A DNA stretch of 64,000 bases from Diadema setosum (lineage: Eukaryota > Echinodermata > Echinoidea > Diadematoida > Diadematidae), in assembly GCF_964275005.1 (NCBI RefSeq), contig NC_092685.1:12568913-12632912 (forward strand), given 5' to 3'. Position numbers and translations under genes: made by a program. Of this stretch, positions 46,940-59,813 are shown one piece after another; within the stretch, counting starts at the first letter, position 1, and each line of letters opens with the position of its first letter. The notes under the pieces are model-generated. The model had not been told where the DNA came from, made no database searches, and saw only the letters and a program-made list of their open reading frames with translations.

Positions 46940-48247
46940 GATAGAATTTGATATATACACAATGTATTTTGAATGTCCTTTTTTTCCCAAACAGTGGAAT
47001 TGATCGAAACTAATAAGTAAACTTCATTAGGTGAGGTTATTGCCTAGCAATAATCTCCGTTTTTCCTGTCTCCAAAAATTGACTGTACTCTTCTCAACAA
47101 AGTTTTGTAGTGTAAAAGCATAGCCATCTATCATAAATATAAGCGGTAAGGGGCTGTAGTTTACCAATCTGATTTTGATGACATTGGGGAATATATACTT
47201 GTAGTACACATAGAATATTTTTATGATGAGATGCCTCACCTTATTAACATTTCAATGGATGCAGCTGATTAATATCATTTTGTAGCGCGTATGGAAATTT
47301 GATAATTCCATCACCTTGATGTCTTTTGCCTGGTGGTAGTGAAATACGTAACATGCATGTTTAGGTAATGAAATACGTAACATGCATGCTTGTACGATTT
47401 GTCTTCCGATTAATCCACTACGTGCCACATTAATAATCTGTCTATATGTTTGTGTGTGGAAAATTTGTGCACAAACCCACTGGCACAGAACGAGTTAAAG
47501 TCATATTCGAAGAGGTAGTATCATTGCCCTTCAGTGTGAGAGCAACCCGTTTTTAACAAGAGTTAATGGTACATCAGCATTTCTCACTAAAATACATTTT
47601 GTAAATCATTGTTTCTTTGGTTTGTTCCTTTTTTTCTTTGATAGAGAGGCCAGGAGGTTCGCGAAATGCCTAAAATAGCAGTCTTTTTCATAAGCATTAC
47701 TTAACACACATGCTTTCCAAACATAGATTAGGCCTACCAGTGAATAGCAAATTGTGTGACGTCACATATGCCGGGTGATCAGGAGGCTAATGGAGTGCAC
47801 TCAATAATCCTTTGCCGAATCGTCTGCCGAACAGAAAAACATGGATCCATGATTTTTGGGGCTTTTTTGGACGGTCTGGGTACCATGTCGTTTTCCACGA
47901 GTGAGCGAGAACTGAAATGAGATTGGACTGTGCTTCCAGCATCGACGAATATTAGAACCTATTTCCGCATGACGACATATCCCTCCCCCCCCCCCCCACT
48001 TTTATAGTAATTGTCACGTGCTACACGGGTCGACTTATTTTCTTTAGAGAAAAAACCTACTCCCTTCTTCGATATCTGCATCAGAAATAGTTTGCTAGGC
48101 GCGGACTATGTTCGGAGCATGGGGCGTGAAATTACCTCGGAAAGGCATTATGGCTTTGGATGTTTCCTCGTGATCTCTTTTCGGCAGAATGTCGAACGTG
48201 AGCAGTAACTAAATCAACTCATGACATTTCGCAGAGAAAGAGAGATG
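46940..48247. other. Probable intron or intergenic DNA, nothing coding seen
   Basis: Contains a 19-bp direct repeat GAAATACGTAACATGCATG with period 29 (about 47341-47388), a TGACGTCA palindrome near 47758, and a C12 run near 47988. No gene recognised. Confidence 0.4.
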
Positions 48248-48267
48248 TGTATGTGTGTGTGTGTTTG

Positions 48268-48306
<39 letters not shown>

Positions 48307-48320
48307 GTGTGTGTGTGTGT
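48248..48320. repeat. (GT)n microsatellite
   Basis: About 70 bp of slightly interrupted GT repeats. Confidence 0.9.
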
Positions 48321-48784
48321 TTGCAAGTCCGTGAATCTGAAGATACAGACAGACGAAGAAAGAGACGCCAGTGACAGTAGGTTTATCAAATCATGGATAG
48401 CCATGACAAGTGCAAGTCTTAATAACACGCAGCCGATTGCACAACATCAGTCACGTGTGTTTGTCTCGTTTTTATTCACTCAATTTATCATCATCGTTGT
48501 TGTTTTTTTTTTTTTGCATTTATCGTATATTCTCCTAGTCGGTAGGCATGCATTCATCCATGCCAGAGTAATCGCAAAAATGGTATAGATATATCGATCT
48601 GTGTTGCCCGTAGAAGTTTTGGCTGACTTCCTGTTTTGTTTTTGCTTTTTGTTTTTGTTTTAATTGTATAGTCCAGCGGCATAGTGAAACGATAAATCGT
48701 TCAGATTTGTCTAAAAGCAAATTTGGCACACTTGGAGACTGACATAAATATATTTCATGCAGATCTGCATGGATATTAACAGTG

Positions 48785-48954
48785 ATTGAGCCCTTCCGAA
48801 TTCTGACGTCTTCTCCCGTTGCCGTGGTAACGATTAAAAAACCCCACATATTTCCAATCATACCATACAAAAATATAAAAAAAAAATCTATAAACTTATA
48901 GATTCGGAATTACTCGCTCTATTGCAAGACTCCATATTTTGAAATATATATTAT

Positions 48955-49022
<68 letters not shown>

Positions 49023-49081
49023 CTATATATTACTATTTATGTATATATATAAATGTAAATATATATACACACGCACACACT

Positions 49082-49142
<61 letters not shown>

Positions 49143-49211
49143 AAACCTGTCTATAGCGGCCACCCGAGGGAGACAAAAAAGTGGCCGCTATAGACAGGCG
49201 GTAGTTAAGAC

Positions 49212-49275
<64 letters not shown>

Positions 49276-49607
49276 TAAAGTGCATATATATTTCCATTTG
49301 AATAATAAAAAAAATGTAATAAAAGTGACTTAAACTATAGATTTTGAATTACTTATCAAATTGCGAATAAAGTCATAGTCATTCCTCGGTGTTTCCTCCT
49401 CTTATCGTGGTAACTAAATATAATTGTTTGTTTGTTTGTTTTTTTTTGATTACTCAAATATCCAGTTATACAGTATTAAATATGGCAAAAGTGACTCAAT
49501 CTGTATTTCATTTGTATTACTTTTCAGTATTTTGTTAGCAATAATGTTAAAAAAATATTCGTGACCATGGCAACGGAAGAAGACGTCGGAATTCTGAAGG
49601 GCTCAAT
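48785..49607. mobile_element. 823-bp element with about 45-bp inverted ends, carrying microsatellites
   Basis: The left end ATTGAGCCCTTCCGAATTCT, continuing GACGTCTTCTCCCGTTGCC, is matched at the right by GGCAACGGAAGAAGACGTC then GGAATTCTGAAGGGCTCAAT. The pairing covers about 45 bp with a few mismatches. Inside are (CA)n at about 48954-48990, three (TA)n tracts at about 48990-49020, 49091-49139 and 49214-49269, and a second small element at 49141-49205. No coding content. Confidence 0.65.
49141..49214. mobile_element. Compact CCTGTCTATAGCGGCCAC hairpin element in a (TA)n tract
   Basis: CCTGTCTATAGCGGCCAC and GTGGCCGCTATAGACAGG are perfect complements around a loop of about 17 bases. Long TA repeats abut both sides, so it seems to have landed inside a TA microsatellite, with a short GCGGTAGTTAAGACGGG stretch included. 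A degraded relative is at 18060-18215. Confidence 0.65.
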
Positions 49608-51475
49608 ACCCAAAACTGCTCAGAATATATCAGTTTACATCAATCTGTGCTTTTAGATATATTCGAACAATTGGTCTGATGTGTTGGGGCTATGCCGTTT
49701 GACTATCGTTAATATTCGAAACATAGGTCTTTGTCATTTTCGACCGCAACTAATGTTTTGATCTTCATTATTGAGTTGTCTAGCAAATGCTTCGAGTAAG
49801 CCCAACTTGTCTGCTCTGATGTGCTTAGAAAAGTCGGGGACATGCTACATTCATTATGATATGAAAATTAAGTCTTTAGAGAGAATTTCAAAGAAAGTGA
49901 CCTAAGCAAAAGTGGACAAATAAAACGTCAACGACCTTCACCATATTTATGTGAGATAATGCGCGCAATTGTAGGTAGTTGTGTATGTTCATGTTGGTGT
50001 TTATTATGAAACATTGCGTGAAAACGGTAACTTTTTACTCTTTTCACAAACCATGGACTCAGTTTCAGAACTTTCATTTTGACCAAAGTCAACAAAGTCA
50101 AAGTCGACTTCATCCACTAGATCGATTTGATCTTTGGTAAAGATGGCTTAACTCGGCTTAGACGTTCGGAAAAAAAAAAATGTTCTCTCTTCATGCTCTT
50201 GAATTATTGATCCGAATACTTTGTTTCCCCCATTTTTGTTTTCACCACACTAATTGTAGAGCGCGAATCCGATTGGGCTGACGCCCCGGCAAGATTAGGA
50301 AATGTTGCGGAAGCCAATGTGTCATTTTGGCATTCTCTCCGCGTCAAGTCTGCGAACCACAGTTTCCTGGGACATTTTTACGAATATCTGCGTATCGACT
50401 GCAGACGAACCTCGGAATCACTCGAAAAGGGCGAGAAATGTTGCGGAAAATACTGATTGATATAGCAGGACAGCGCGGACACATCTATAGGATCACACCG
50501 GGAGTGGTACAATCATGGACTAAAACAATCAGGATGACTTTCCGACAACCATTTAGATGGGTGGACAATACGACGAAATGATGCAATCCTTCAAATTCTG
50601 TGGTTTTTTTTTCCTTCTCATTTTCTTCCTCAAGGGAAAACTGGACAAATAAACTCTATTCCTCCTCATGGGCACCGCTACCAGTTTGGAGTCAGCGTTG
50701 CTGATTGCTATGTCTCAGTCGTGACTGTAGATGTTTATAATATTGATCAATTTTACAAATGTAGCGAAGGAAACGATTATATATAGTAAAGAAGATCATT
50801 TAAAAAAATCTAATCCAAACTGAGAATAAACTTCCCAAGAGCTGAAGGGGTTTACTTCTTCCTTGTGGAAACTGTGGACAAAGAATCTGCGATCTTCGGG
50901 TTTGGCCTTGTTCTTGGGGCCTGGGGGACGTTGACTTTCTCCAGACGATCGTCAGAGGAAGAGATTTTTCTCGTTCAAAATTTGGGCGCGGAAAGTTTGC
51001 ACTCGCCTCACGAACGTGCGGAAACGCCCGGAAGTGTTTAGGAATCACGGAGAGGTTGTCAAATGAATGCGTAATTACATATATTTGCGTTCCGCGTATT
51101 GTCCGTGCCCTATAAAGAGGACGCCAGATTTTTTTTTTTAATACCAAACTACAGAAAACATAGAAAAAAGGAAGACATATTATAACGTCACCCTTGTATG
51201 TGATACGAAATATTTGTGGGTCAATCCAATACTTGTTCGTATCTGTTGCGTCCTCACACACAATTTGTTCACCTATCTTAGCTTTTTTTTTTCTTCTAAG
51301 GACGAACATCCTGATCATTGTCATTATAATTATATTCATTCATGCGCAGACACATGATTTTTAAGAGTAGATGTTAGTATCTTTTTTTTTTTCCAGAGAG
51401 GTAATTCATATTTGATGTTAGGTTGCATGGTTATAGAAGCTAAAAGCAAACACTGAGATGTGTTGGCCCGACCAG

Positions 51476-51508
<33 letters not shown>

Positions 51509-52593
51509 AACAAAAAAAACCCAAAAAAAACCAAAAAGCAAACTAAAAAAAACAAACAAACAAACGAACAAAAATACAAGATTTGTGACTCACATTTTTG
51601 CTCTTATCTTTTTTTTTTCTTGGGGGGGGGGGGGAGGGATTTTGCAAGGAGACGTGTGTTTAGAATTATGTATGAGCACGCTTGTTTTCTACCATGGGAT
51701 AGGGTTCGGGAGACGCTGGGCAGACGAGACGTCAAGCGCTTAATCCGGAGACTAAAATGGATGAAAGCACGACTTTTCCGGAATATTGTTTCCTTAAGGG
51801 GCAGGATTGGCGTGAAGATATCCCCGTCTTAGTTGCTGGTTGTTGTTGTTGTTGTTTTTTTTTTTGTTATTCGCGTGATTTTCTGTGCATGCTGACATTA
51901 AAGCCAAAACGTAGTTCTCAGAAGAGCTCAAGATTCACCTTCCTTTGCAGTTTGCTTGCGGTAGGGCCTACATCGAAAGGGTCTATTTAGAAACGTGCTT
52001 GGCTGACGCGATTTGCCAGGATAATTGAATTGCTTTGAAGTATTTTTAGATCAAAAGAGAAAAAAAAAATGTAGGGACCTGAAGTAGTGGGTAAGTAGAA
52101 TGTTACGTTGCGATCCATCGTGCCCTAGCAATCATTATTTTCCAACAAGCTACATGCGATTCATTCGGAAGATTGGCCCGATTTGTCGATTATCGATAAT
52201 TTCTTACAAAAAGTTGCGTAATAGCAACCACCATCGGGTATGCTCTGCTACCGTTGTACTTCCAGCGAATCTTCTTGTTTAATATTTCCCATTTTCGTCG
52301 TTGCCTAAATGACACATTGTTGTTATGGTCTCGCCACACACATTGATTATGCATAAGTGTACATTTCAGAGCCAAACCCGACAGTTCTGCAAGCATGATA
52401 TGAGAACTATGTTTTCACTTAAGATAACGTGTGCATGTCTTTGCCTTTATAACAATTGCTATTCGCAGAGGCGCATGATGTGAGTCATTACGACTAAAAT
52501 GTCAATGTGTTGATTTGATGGCTGTGTCGTGGGACACGCGTCACAATTACGTTTGCTTGGCATGACAATTAGCGCCATGTCGTGTGTGAATTA
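49608..52593. other. Probable intron or intergenic DNA with a GC-richer section
   Basis: The stretches 50250-50580 and 50850-51110 are richer in GC and CpG than their surroundings. The larger one falls inside a 179-codon minus-strand open frame (50800-51339) with no recognisable domain. A run of A lies at 51478-51506. These stretches could be regulatory DNA or decayed exons; I can support neither. Confidence 0.3.
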
Positions 52594-52614
52594 TACACAC
52601 ACACACACACACAC

Positions 52615-52658
<44 letters not shown>

Positions 52659-52742
52659 TATAATATATATATAAATATATAAATATATAAATATATATAT
52701 ATACATACATACATACATATATATAAATATATATATATACAG

Positions 52743-52815
<73 letters not shown>

Positions 52816-52867
52816 TATATACATATATATATATATATATGTACATATATATATATATATATATATA
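52594..52867. repeat. Compound (CA)n(TA)n microsatellite, about 270 bp
   Basis: A short CA tract passes into long TA arrays with TACA and AAATA interruptions. Tyr/Ile-rich open frames on the minus strand are pure repeat translation. Confidence 0.95.
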
Positions 52868-55606
52868 ATTGATTATACAAATTGTATGCAGCAGTCATGA
52901 AATCGTCGGAGCATGGCAGTGTGATGAGTTCGTGAGGCTGAAAAAAAAAATAACAATCATCACACATCCATGGCTATCGTGACGTCCAATGATTTGATAC
53001 CCAATCAATTAAGGAAGATGTTATGAAACAGCGGTCTAAAGTAAAACGAAACGAAACGAAACAAAACAACACCATACGAAAGAATACGTGATTAATGGTC
53101 GATGAGTGGTGATCCAGTGCATATGAGTGTTTTTTTCTTCTTTTTTTTTTTAATTTCACACGCGTCATCAGTGAATAGAAAGTTTCTGAAGTATGAAATG
53201 GTTTTTACGAAAGACAACTTTTTCTCATGATAAGTACTTATACTTTTCAGTCAAACATAGACAAAACAGAGATTTGAAAAGTGAGAATCTCTTGCAGCTC
53301 TGGTTGAAGTCAGTCAAAACAAGCCAAGATATCATTCTTATTATGAATCAGTCGAGCAATATCGGGGGAATTAACGGTCCTCGTAATATTTTATGCATTT
53401 TAAGGTACTTGAAGGGGCATTATGTTTGTAATTACAAAGTGGGCGGCATTGATATGATTATTCTCTACTTTTTATTTGGACTTGAAATTTAAAAAAAAAA
53501 TGTATCGCAGTGATCATAACATTATGATTGTGGTAAATACAACGATTATACCACGTGACAATAAACTAATATGGTAATTGATCTAAATCCAGTTGTAAAA
53601 CTATTTTTAGTTAAAGTTACTGATTACTTTTGGACACTCCAACTCTTACAACATTGTTTTTGTTAATATGTAGGGCCTACACAGAGCAAAACTGTCGATC
53701 GATGTGAAATGATGCTCGGTTGACGCTGTGGTTGATTTAATAAGATGAAGAATGGTTATGTATTTACGCACACAATGGTAATAAATAAGAGCGTACACTC
53801 GTTACGGCACAAACCTTTCAGCTACGTAATAGCCAATAATTTCTATACCGGTACTCAACAACCTTCGTTTTTACATGAAAGCATACTGCAAATACTACTT
53901 CTAATTTAGAGTGCCATGAATACGTAACTTCGGATTACTTTCAGTATAGTTCCGTGTTTTTCTTGCTGCCTTCCCCTCCTGTTACAGCGCCCCACGACTC
54001 AATGATTGACTTCTCGCTAAATCATTTCCGTCAGTGATTGGACGTTTGGAAAATGGTCGTTATTGGAATCTAATGGGTGCTGAATGCCATCAGCGCTTGA
54101 AGCTATCAAATATCAAAGTACTAGGAATCCGAGTGCTTAGAGCGATTAAGCAAAGGAAAACTTCACAAGTATGTTTGAACGTTGCAAGGAATTCCCAATA
54201 CATATATTTCATAATTTCCTGGTTTCAGGGAAATCATATATTCTTATCTCAGATCATGTACTGGGACTATCAATTTTCAACATTAAATACAAGTAGGAAA
54301 ACTCAATGGTGATAGTATTAATGATCTTTTTTCTTCTTCTTTTTTGAAAACTAAGATGCAATTCGTCTCTGAATACATGTATATCCAAAACAAATCGTTA
54401 AAGATTTATTCGTATGCGTGATTTTCCGTGAATACAGCTGTTTCACACTCTATAGACATTCTATCATAAAGGGCATGTAAATTTGACTTAGTCTTTGAGT
54501 ATTTGAAGTACACGCTGGATGATAGCTTCAAAATTACTTCTGAACTTTCTGTATAACACCCAACTCTGCAAGCAAAGCTGATAAACGTGAAGACATAGAT
54601 ATTTAGACTGTGTCTTTTTCTAAATAGTTTCTATATATCTTTGTCTTTCCATCATTCTTTTTTTCTCTCTCTCTCTCTCCATCTCTCTCTCTCTCACCAC
54701 GTCTCTCTCTCTCTCTCTCTCTCTTTAAAAACGAAACAAACTCGCCAGCTCAAAATTGTCCACCTTCTTCTCCTTCTTCTTCCTCTCTTGCCCCTCCTTC
54801 TCTCCCTTTCTTCCTTTCTCTCTCTCTCTCTTTCTTATATCTCCCAATGCGTTCCTCCATTCTTCTCATTAATATAAGCCGTATTATATCTTTATATAGC
54901 TTATATTTTTGGTACATTTCATGACGTACATTGTTAACACGGCTTTCTTTTTTTTCATTTTTTTTTCATTTATATTTTATCGTTTCTATTTTGTACTTTT
55001 TGAAATTATTTGTTTCAGTTTCCTCGGCTAAACAGCAATAAAAGTGTGTTAAGCATTTTGTACTTGTCATATCAACACATCAGTACCTTTGCAATATTTC
55101 AAGTCAAGCTGTATAATGTTGCATGAAATGCTATTTGTATATTTTGTTTATCTCTGCACACATTATATTGTGTTTCTATTTACATAAACTTCTTGTGTGA
55201 CTGAGAAAAAATCTTGCACATTTTTGTTGCGTTTCTTTGAATTGCTTTATTGCGAATATCGTTGTGTTGTTTGTGTCCAAGTTAATTCATGTCATATTGT
55301 TGTTGTTGTTTTTTTCTTTACCGTGATTCTATTGCGGTGGCTGCTTTCTGTTATGTTTCATTTCCACGCAATAACGAAAAATTGGAGCAATTGCACATTT
55401 ATCAACCGCAAGTAACCGCAACTTTCTAAAATTTGATGAAATTACATAAGCCGTGCAGCAGCATACGACAAGAAATAGATTTGGGCTGGTTTTCTTTTTT
55501 TTTCCGGAATGGCAATATTCATTGTGAGTATCACAATATACACGCTGTGATTTGCGTTAAGGTCACTTTTTGAATGCAACCTGTTTGGTCTCTTTGTTTA
55601 TTCTAG
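52868..55606. other. Probable intron DNA, nothing coding seen
   Basis: AT-rich, with a (CT)n tract at 54663-54725 and further CT/CTT-rich sequence to 54840. Open frames are short and unrecognised. Confidence 0.4.
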
Positions 55607-55747
55607 TGTCCATCGGGGCGATTATCGGCATTGCGCTGGCCTGCATCTTCTTCGTGTCCATGGCAGCCTTTATCTTTCATCACCTCGGTGTCTTTAGAGC
55701 TAGCAATTGTTTGCGGAAGGTTGGGAGTGATGAGATGCCGATTTTGG
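55607..55747 (+). CDS. Coding exon encoding a membrane-spanning segment (gene not recognised)
   Basis: 141 bp between a good acceptor (TTTATTCTAG) and a consensus donor (GG|GTAAGT), both ends phase 1. It encodes SIGAIIGIALACIFFVSMAA then FIFHHLGVFRASNCLRKVGS and DEMPILG: about 22 hydrophobic residues with small-residue spacing, then His and a basic segment with one Cys. The first half of the exon has mostly G or C at codon third positions, unlike the AT-rich flanks, which supports real coding. Joined to the ATG exon at 29613-29619 it would give a protein with an N-terminal membrane anchor (MSLSIGAIIGIA). Alternatively it is the transmembrane exon of a type I receptor whose earlier exons I did not find; phase-1 borders are common for such exons. 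No later exon was found before the window ends. Family unknown. Confidence 0.6.
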
Positions 55748-58700
55748 GTAAGTCCTCGATCTGCCAATCCAAGCTAATCCACTGACACAGAACAATACAA
55801 TCAGATCGAATAGTCTTCGAATTTACTGAAATAAAGGAATTAACAGCATTAAACAATAGTCTTTATTAGAATATAAACATTCAACAACCGAAGGTATACA
55901 CAAACACTGAGAACAAGAACACGAACACGCACACACGCACTCACACCCACGCACATACCCAACCAATAGATTCTTTGTTATATACTCACGTATATGTCTG
56001 TAATTCTAAATCATATTATACTGTATGTATGAAAGTTGCTTAAAATTTTGAAGGTGCACCTCCGTGAAGGAAAGGTGGAGCCCGAAAGTGAGAACATTTC
56101 AAATATCTTCTCTTTCAAATCCAGAGGTGGGATAAAAAAAAAATCATATCACTTTTACTCTCAGAGTAAAACAAACAAACAAAAAACAAACAAACAAATA
56201 AACAAACTAACAGACAAACAGACAAACAAACAGACAGACAAGTTTGTAACGACGGTGGCAGTGGCAGCGCAATTTTTTTTTGGCCCCAATGTAATGCCAC
56301 AAGGATTCAGAGCACGTTCTCCACATTAAAAAGTGGAACACTCTCGTTACATTGGGTGCAGATATAACTATAGAGGATGAAGTCATTGATTCCATGGTAA
56401 TGCCAACGGTGAGCCCATTGATCATGTTATTCGCTCTCCCATTACTGAATATATCATGCATTCAGCATGTTCAGAGTTGCTAGGAACCATCCCTGATAGA
56501 GGTAAAACTTGAGGAGTTATTCGAATGTCGCTTGTTGTCCGCATTTTGGGCCTTAAATGAGCCGGGATTTCCGCTCTGAGGGCTAGAATCCTGTGATATT
56601 TTGTCAGTAACCGACTGGTATAGAATATATTATCTTTTACGATATTTTAAGTTATTTCTTTTCTGAGTAGACGCCCTTACAGAGGGAAAATGATGCGTCT
56701 TATTGTTTCTTAGTCCCCCTTCAGACGGTAATAGGGACAATTCAGTTCATGACATATTATCTTAACACAATCTAAACATTAACGTGATGGTGATTTCAAG
56801 GATTAGTTATGCAGTGTTTATGAATTTGAACTGTTTGTAATCAAGAATTACTTTCATAACTATATTAAAAAGAAATCAGAAGTTTTTGATCATTCAGAAC
56901 TGAGTTTGCATTAACATTAACTATTTCTTGTTGATCAATGACACTTCTTCCTAATTTGAAAATTGAAAGAATATCAAGAACACAAGTCGGTTTCAAGAGT
57001 TTTACATCTCAATAAGACAAGAAAAAGATACCAGGTCATAATCGTGCTAGCGGCGATGTCGATTTTGCCGAGTCTTGGACATGCGTGCGCTTGTTTGTTG
57101 CAGTTCCGGTTTATGCTTCCTGATATACTTCATAATTATCAATATCTCTTTCACAGAACGTTTTCTTTTTATTAGCTATGGGTGAAGAGACATTTCAGTA
57201 ACTTTTCGTCTTTCCCCAACCCAAGCATGTTTCGCCAAATCAATCTTTAATGGGACACCGTCAATGATATGACCTTATCGATCCATAAAATCAACGAAGC
57301 GAAGTCGATCGTCTTTACGTTGAGTAGGCGAGCATATTGCCACAGTGGCTGATATCGTGGCATCTCACTGTGAGTAGATAAACGTGAAAGAGGGTTGTTT
57401 TCTTTAAAGCTCTCTCTTGGTGAGATAGATCTTTGGTCTATAAGATTTCGCAAAATCGTGACAAAGAATATGCAGCTATATAGGATCTTTGATTATATAT
57501 TATGTTTTTATCAGGAGTGTGTTTTGGCATTCCTTTAATTCACAATAAATGTACCAAGTGGGTGTGTCGTTATCGCCCATAATGATTTGTCGATAACATA
57601 AATGGCGTCCTCATTGTGTCTGTCAGAAAAAGAATGATATTCCTTGATTCCTGTGATCTTACATGCCTCAAAACAATGTGTCAATTTTGGCACGTATAAT
57701 GACATCCGATGGGGCTATGAAGGGTTTAACACAGCGGCATTGTACAATCAAGTGAGGCAGATAAAGGATGTGTGGATCTCTCGGATGTGGAAACGGTTGT
57801 GGAGTATCTACTCGATATGAATGATATACAGCTACAAGCTCAAATATATAGCTCTAAAAATATCCTGAAATCAAAATTGGCCACTCGGTCTGTCTGTCCG
57901 TCGAGTGCTCGGAGACAAATATACAGCATTTGTCTTCTTTTGCCAACAGTAGCTGTATGAGAGAGAGAGAGAGACGATGATGATAACTTGGCGGTCTCGG
58001 CGGGGGATGTTGATTGGCGCACTTCACCATCTCGTACCTTTGTCCCGGAGGGCGCACGTACCACAGTACCCACACACGTCTTTATTTATTCATTTATTTA
58101 TCTGTTCTCATTTTTTTTTTTTTTTTACACCCGAGTAAGAGATGCTTCTTCTAACGTTTCTCTAGGGTAAGGGGACATAATGTCGCCATGACGTGGTGTT
58201 TTCAGCGTGCGTGTGTGTGTGTTTGTTTGTTTGTTTGTTTTGTTAGTATGTGTTTTTTTCTTGTCACTAACATGCTGTTGTACTGCGAAATGAGATGTAG
58301 CAGACGTTTTATCACTGCTCAGAAATCGAATAACCGTAAATGCTCAAAGGTAATATGTACATAAGTGTTCAGAGATAATGATAATGATGATAGTAATAAT
58401 GCAAATGATAATGATGATGATAGTAATGATATCAATAATAATCATAACAACCTTAATCCTGATAGTGATAACAACAAGGATTTTTGATCAGCTGTCAATG
58501 ATTGCCCAACGAGAACTTGCTTGAACGATGATGCTATTGTCTTCATACAGTTTAGGATGTAGATATATGTGGGTTTTCTTTTTATGGGTTGAGAGAGTTA
58601 TTCGTAGACCAATTAAATGTTCGAAAAGTGACTTATAATAGGAATGATTTACCATATAGAGAGTCAATGCTGTAAAATGACGCAAAATTCAATGATGCGC

Positions 58701-59625
58701 CTTTCGTCTATACGTACATCGACCCCTTGATGTTGATGCTGTTGGTATGAGTTTGAAGGCGCTTTAAATTCAATGACGTGATAATATTTGCGTGACATGC
58801 CCCTCCATATCGCGAAATGCTTCTTGGACGAACGGATTTCATATTCCTATAAATGGTGGATGAGCAATACAACAACTTTTGTATCACCATGTTCCTTTAA
58901 TAAGAATGGTCCTTTTGCGACCTCATCACTCTACTGCGAAAAAAAAATATGCATAAGATTTAGAACGACCATATATTTCATAAGCCTATAAATAAGATAT
59001 AAGGCATATCAATGATTATGATTACTATAGTTGCTGCATTTGAGTAGGTGATAATGATAATTCGACTCAGACATAAACACCCGCAAACACTCGCGGAGTC
59101 CATGCAATCAAAGTAAATAATTTGCATACAAAAATCTGCTTTCAAACAAACACTTCAATAAGATTTGCACAAGTTAGAAGTTCAAATCCTAACATAACAT
59201 AATTCATTGTACACGCATGGAACATCCGCAAATATATATTTTCCTGATTTGCTAAAATAATGACTACCTCGCCATTGGACTAGACTTGTTTAAATGAAAA
59301 CAGCCTTCCTGATCTGAGTCAAAACAGCGATATGAAAAACAAGCATTACCTTGTACACACATACGTCAACACATGCACAAGAGTGCACATTGGTCAATAC
59401 ACCCACACTCACAATGATACACACATTATGTGGAGATGAGTATACGATGGGTGAAATGCGATTGTGTCGCAATGAATAAGTGACTGCCCCAAGTGAGCAT
59501 TTATATGATTTAATATTTGATACAAAGCCCTCTTGTACTCCAAGACAAGGCATAGGGCCCTACATGTACGTGATCTCTGCCACATAGATGTTTAGATTCC
59601 CTTCTCGGTAAAAGAAAATAAAAAG
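55748..59625. other. Probable intron or intergenic DNA, nothing coding seen
   Basis: No further exon could be supported. Includes a CAAA-type simple tract (56165-56240) and a degenerate (GAT)/(AAT) tract (58376-58475). Open frames do not exceed 97 codons. Confidence 0.4.
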
Positions 59626-59627
59626 TG

Positions 59628-59726
59628 TGTGCGTGCGTGCGTGCGTGCGTGTGTGTGTGCGTGTGTGTGCGGGGGGTTAGGGTACTGCATTGATTTGAAA
59701 CAACTGATAACGAATTTGTCACTACA

Positions 59727-59807
<81 letters not shown>
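59628..59807. repeat. (GTGC)n/(GT)n and (CA)40 microsatellites
   Basis: 59628-59672 is GTGC/GT-rich, and 59728-59807 is about 40 perfect CA units, the longest uninterrupted dinucleotide run of its type here. The two lie 55 bp apart in opposite orientation and could fold together. Confidence 0.95.

Positions 59808-59813
<6 letters not shown>

Noticed and set aside
50800-51339. 179-codon minus-strand frame as a gene
   Set aside because: No domain, poor start context, and length near chance expectation for a GC-richer stretch; kept only as a composition note.
52547-52967. Tyr/Ile-rich and Cys/Val-rich open frames of up to 99 codons, also at 14185, 27460, 48247, 48953 and 59510
   Set aside because: They are direct translations of TA and CA/GT microsatellites, open in several frames at once.
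56036-56120. Further exon of the membrane-protein gene (AAG|GTGCACCTCCGTGAAGG with a GTGAGA donor)
   Set aside because: No pyrimidine tract before the acceptor, short, and phase not convincingly compatible.
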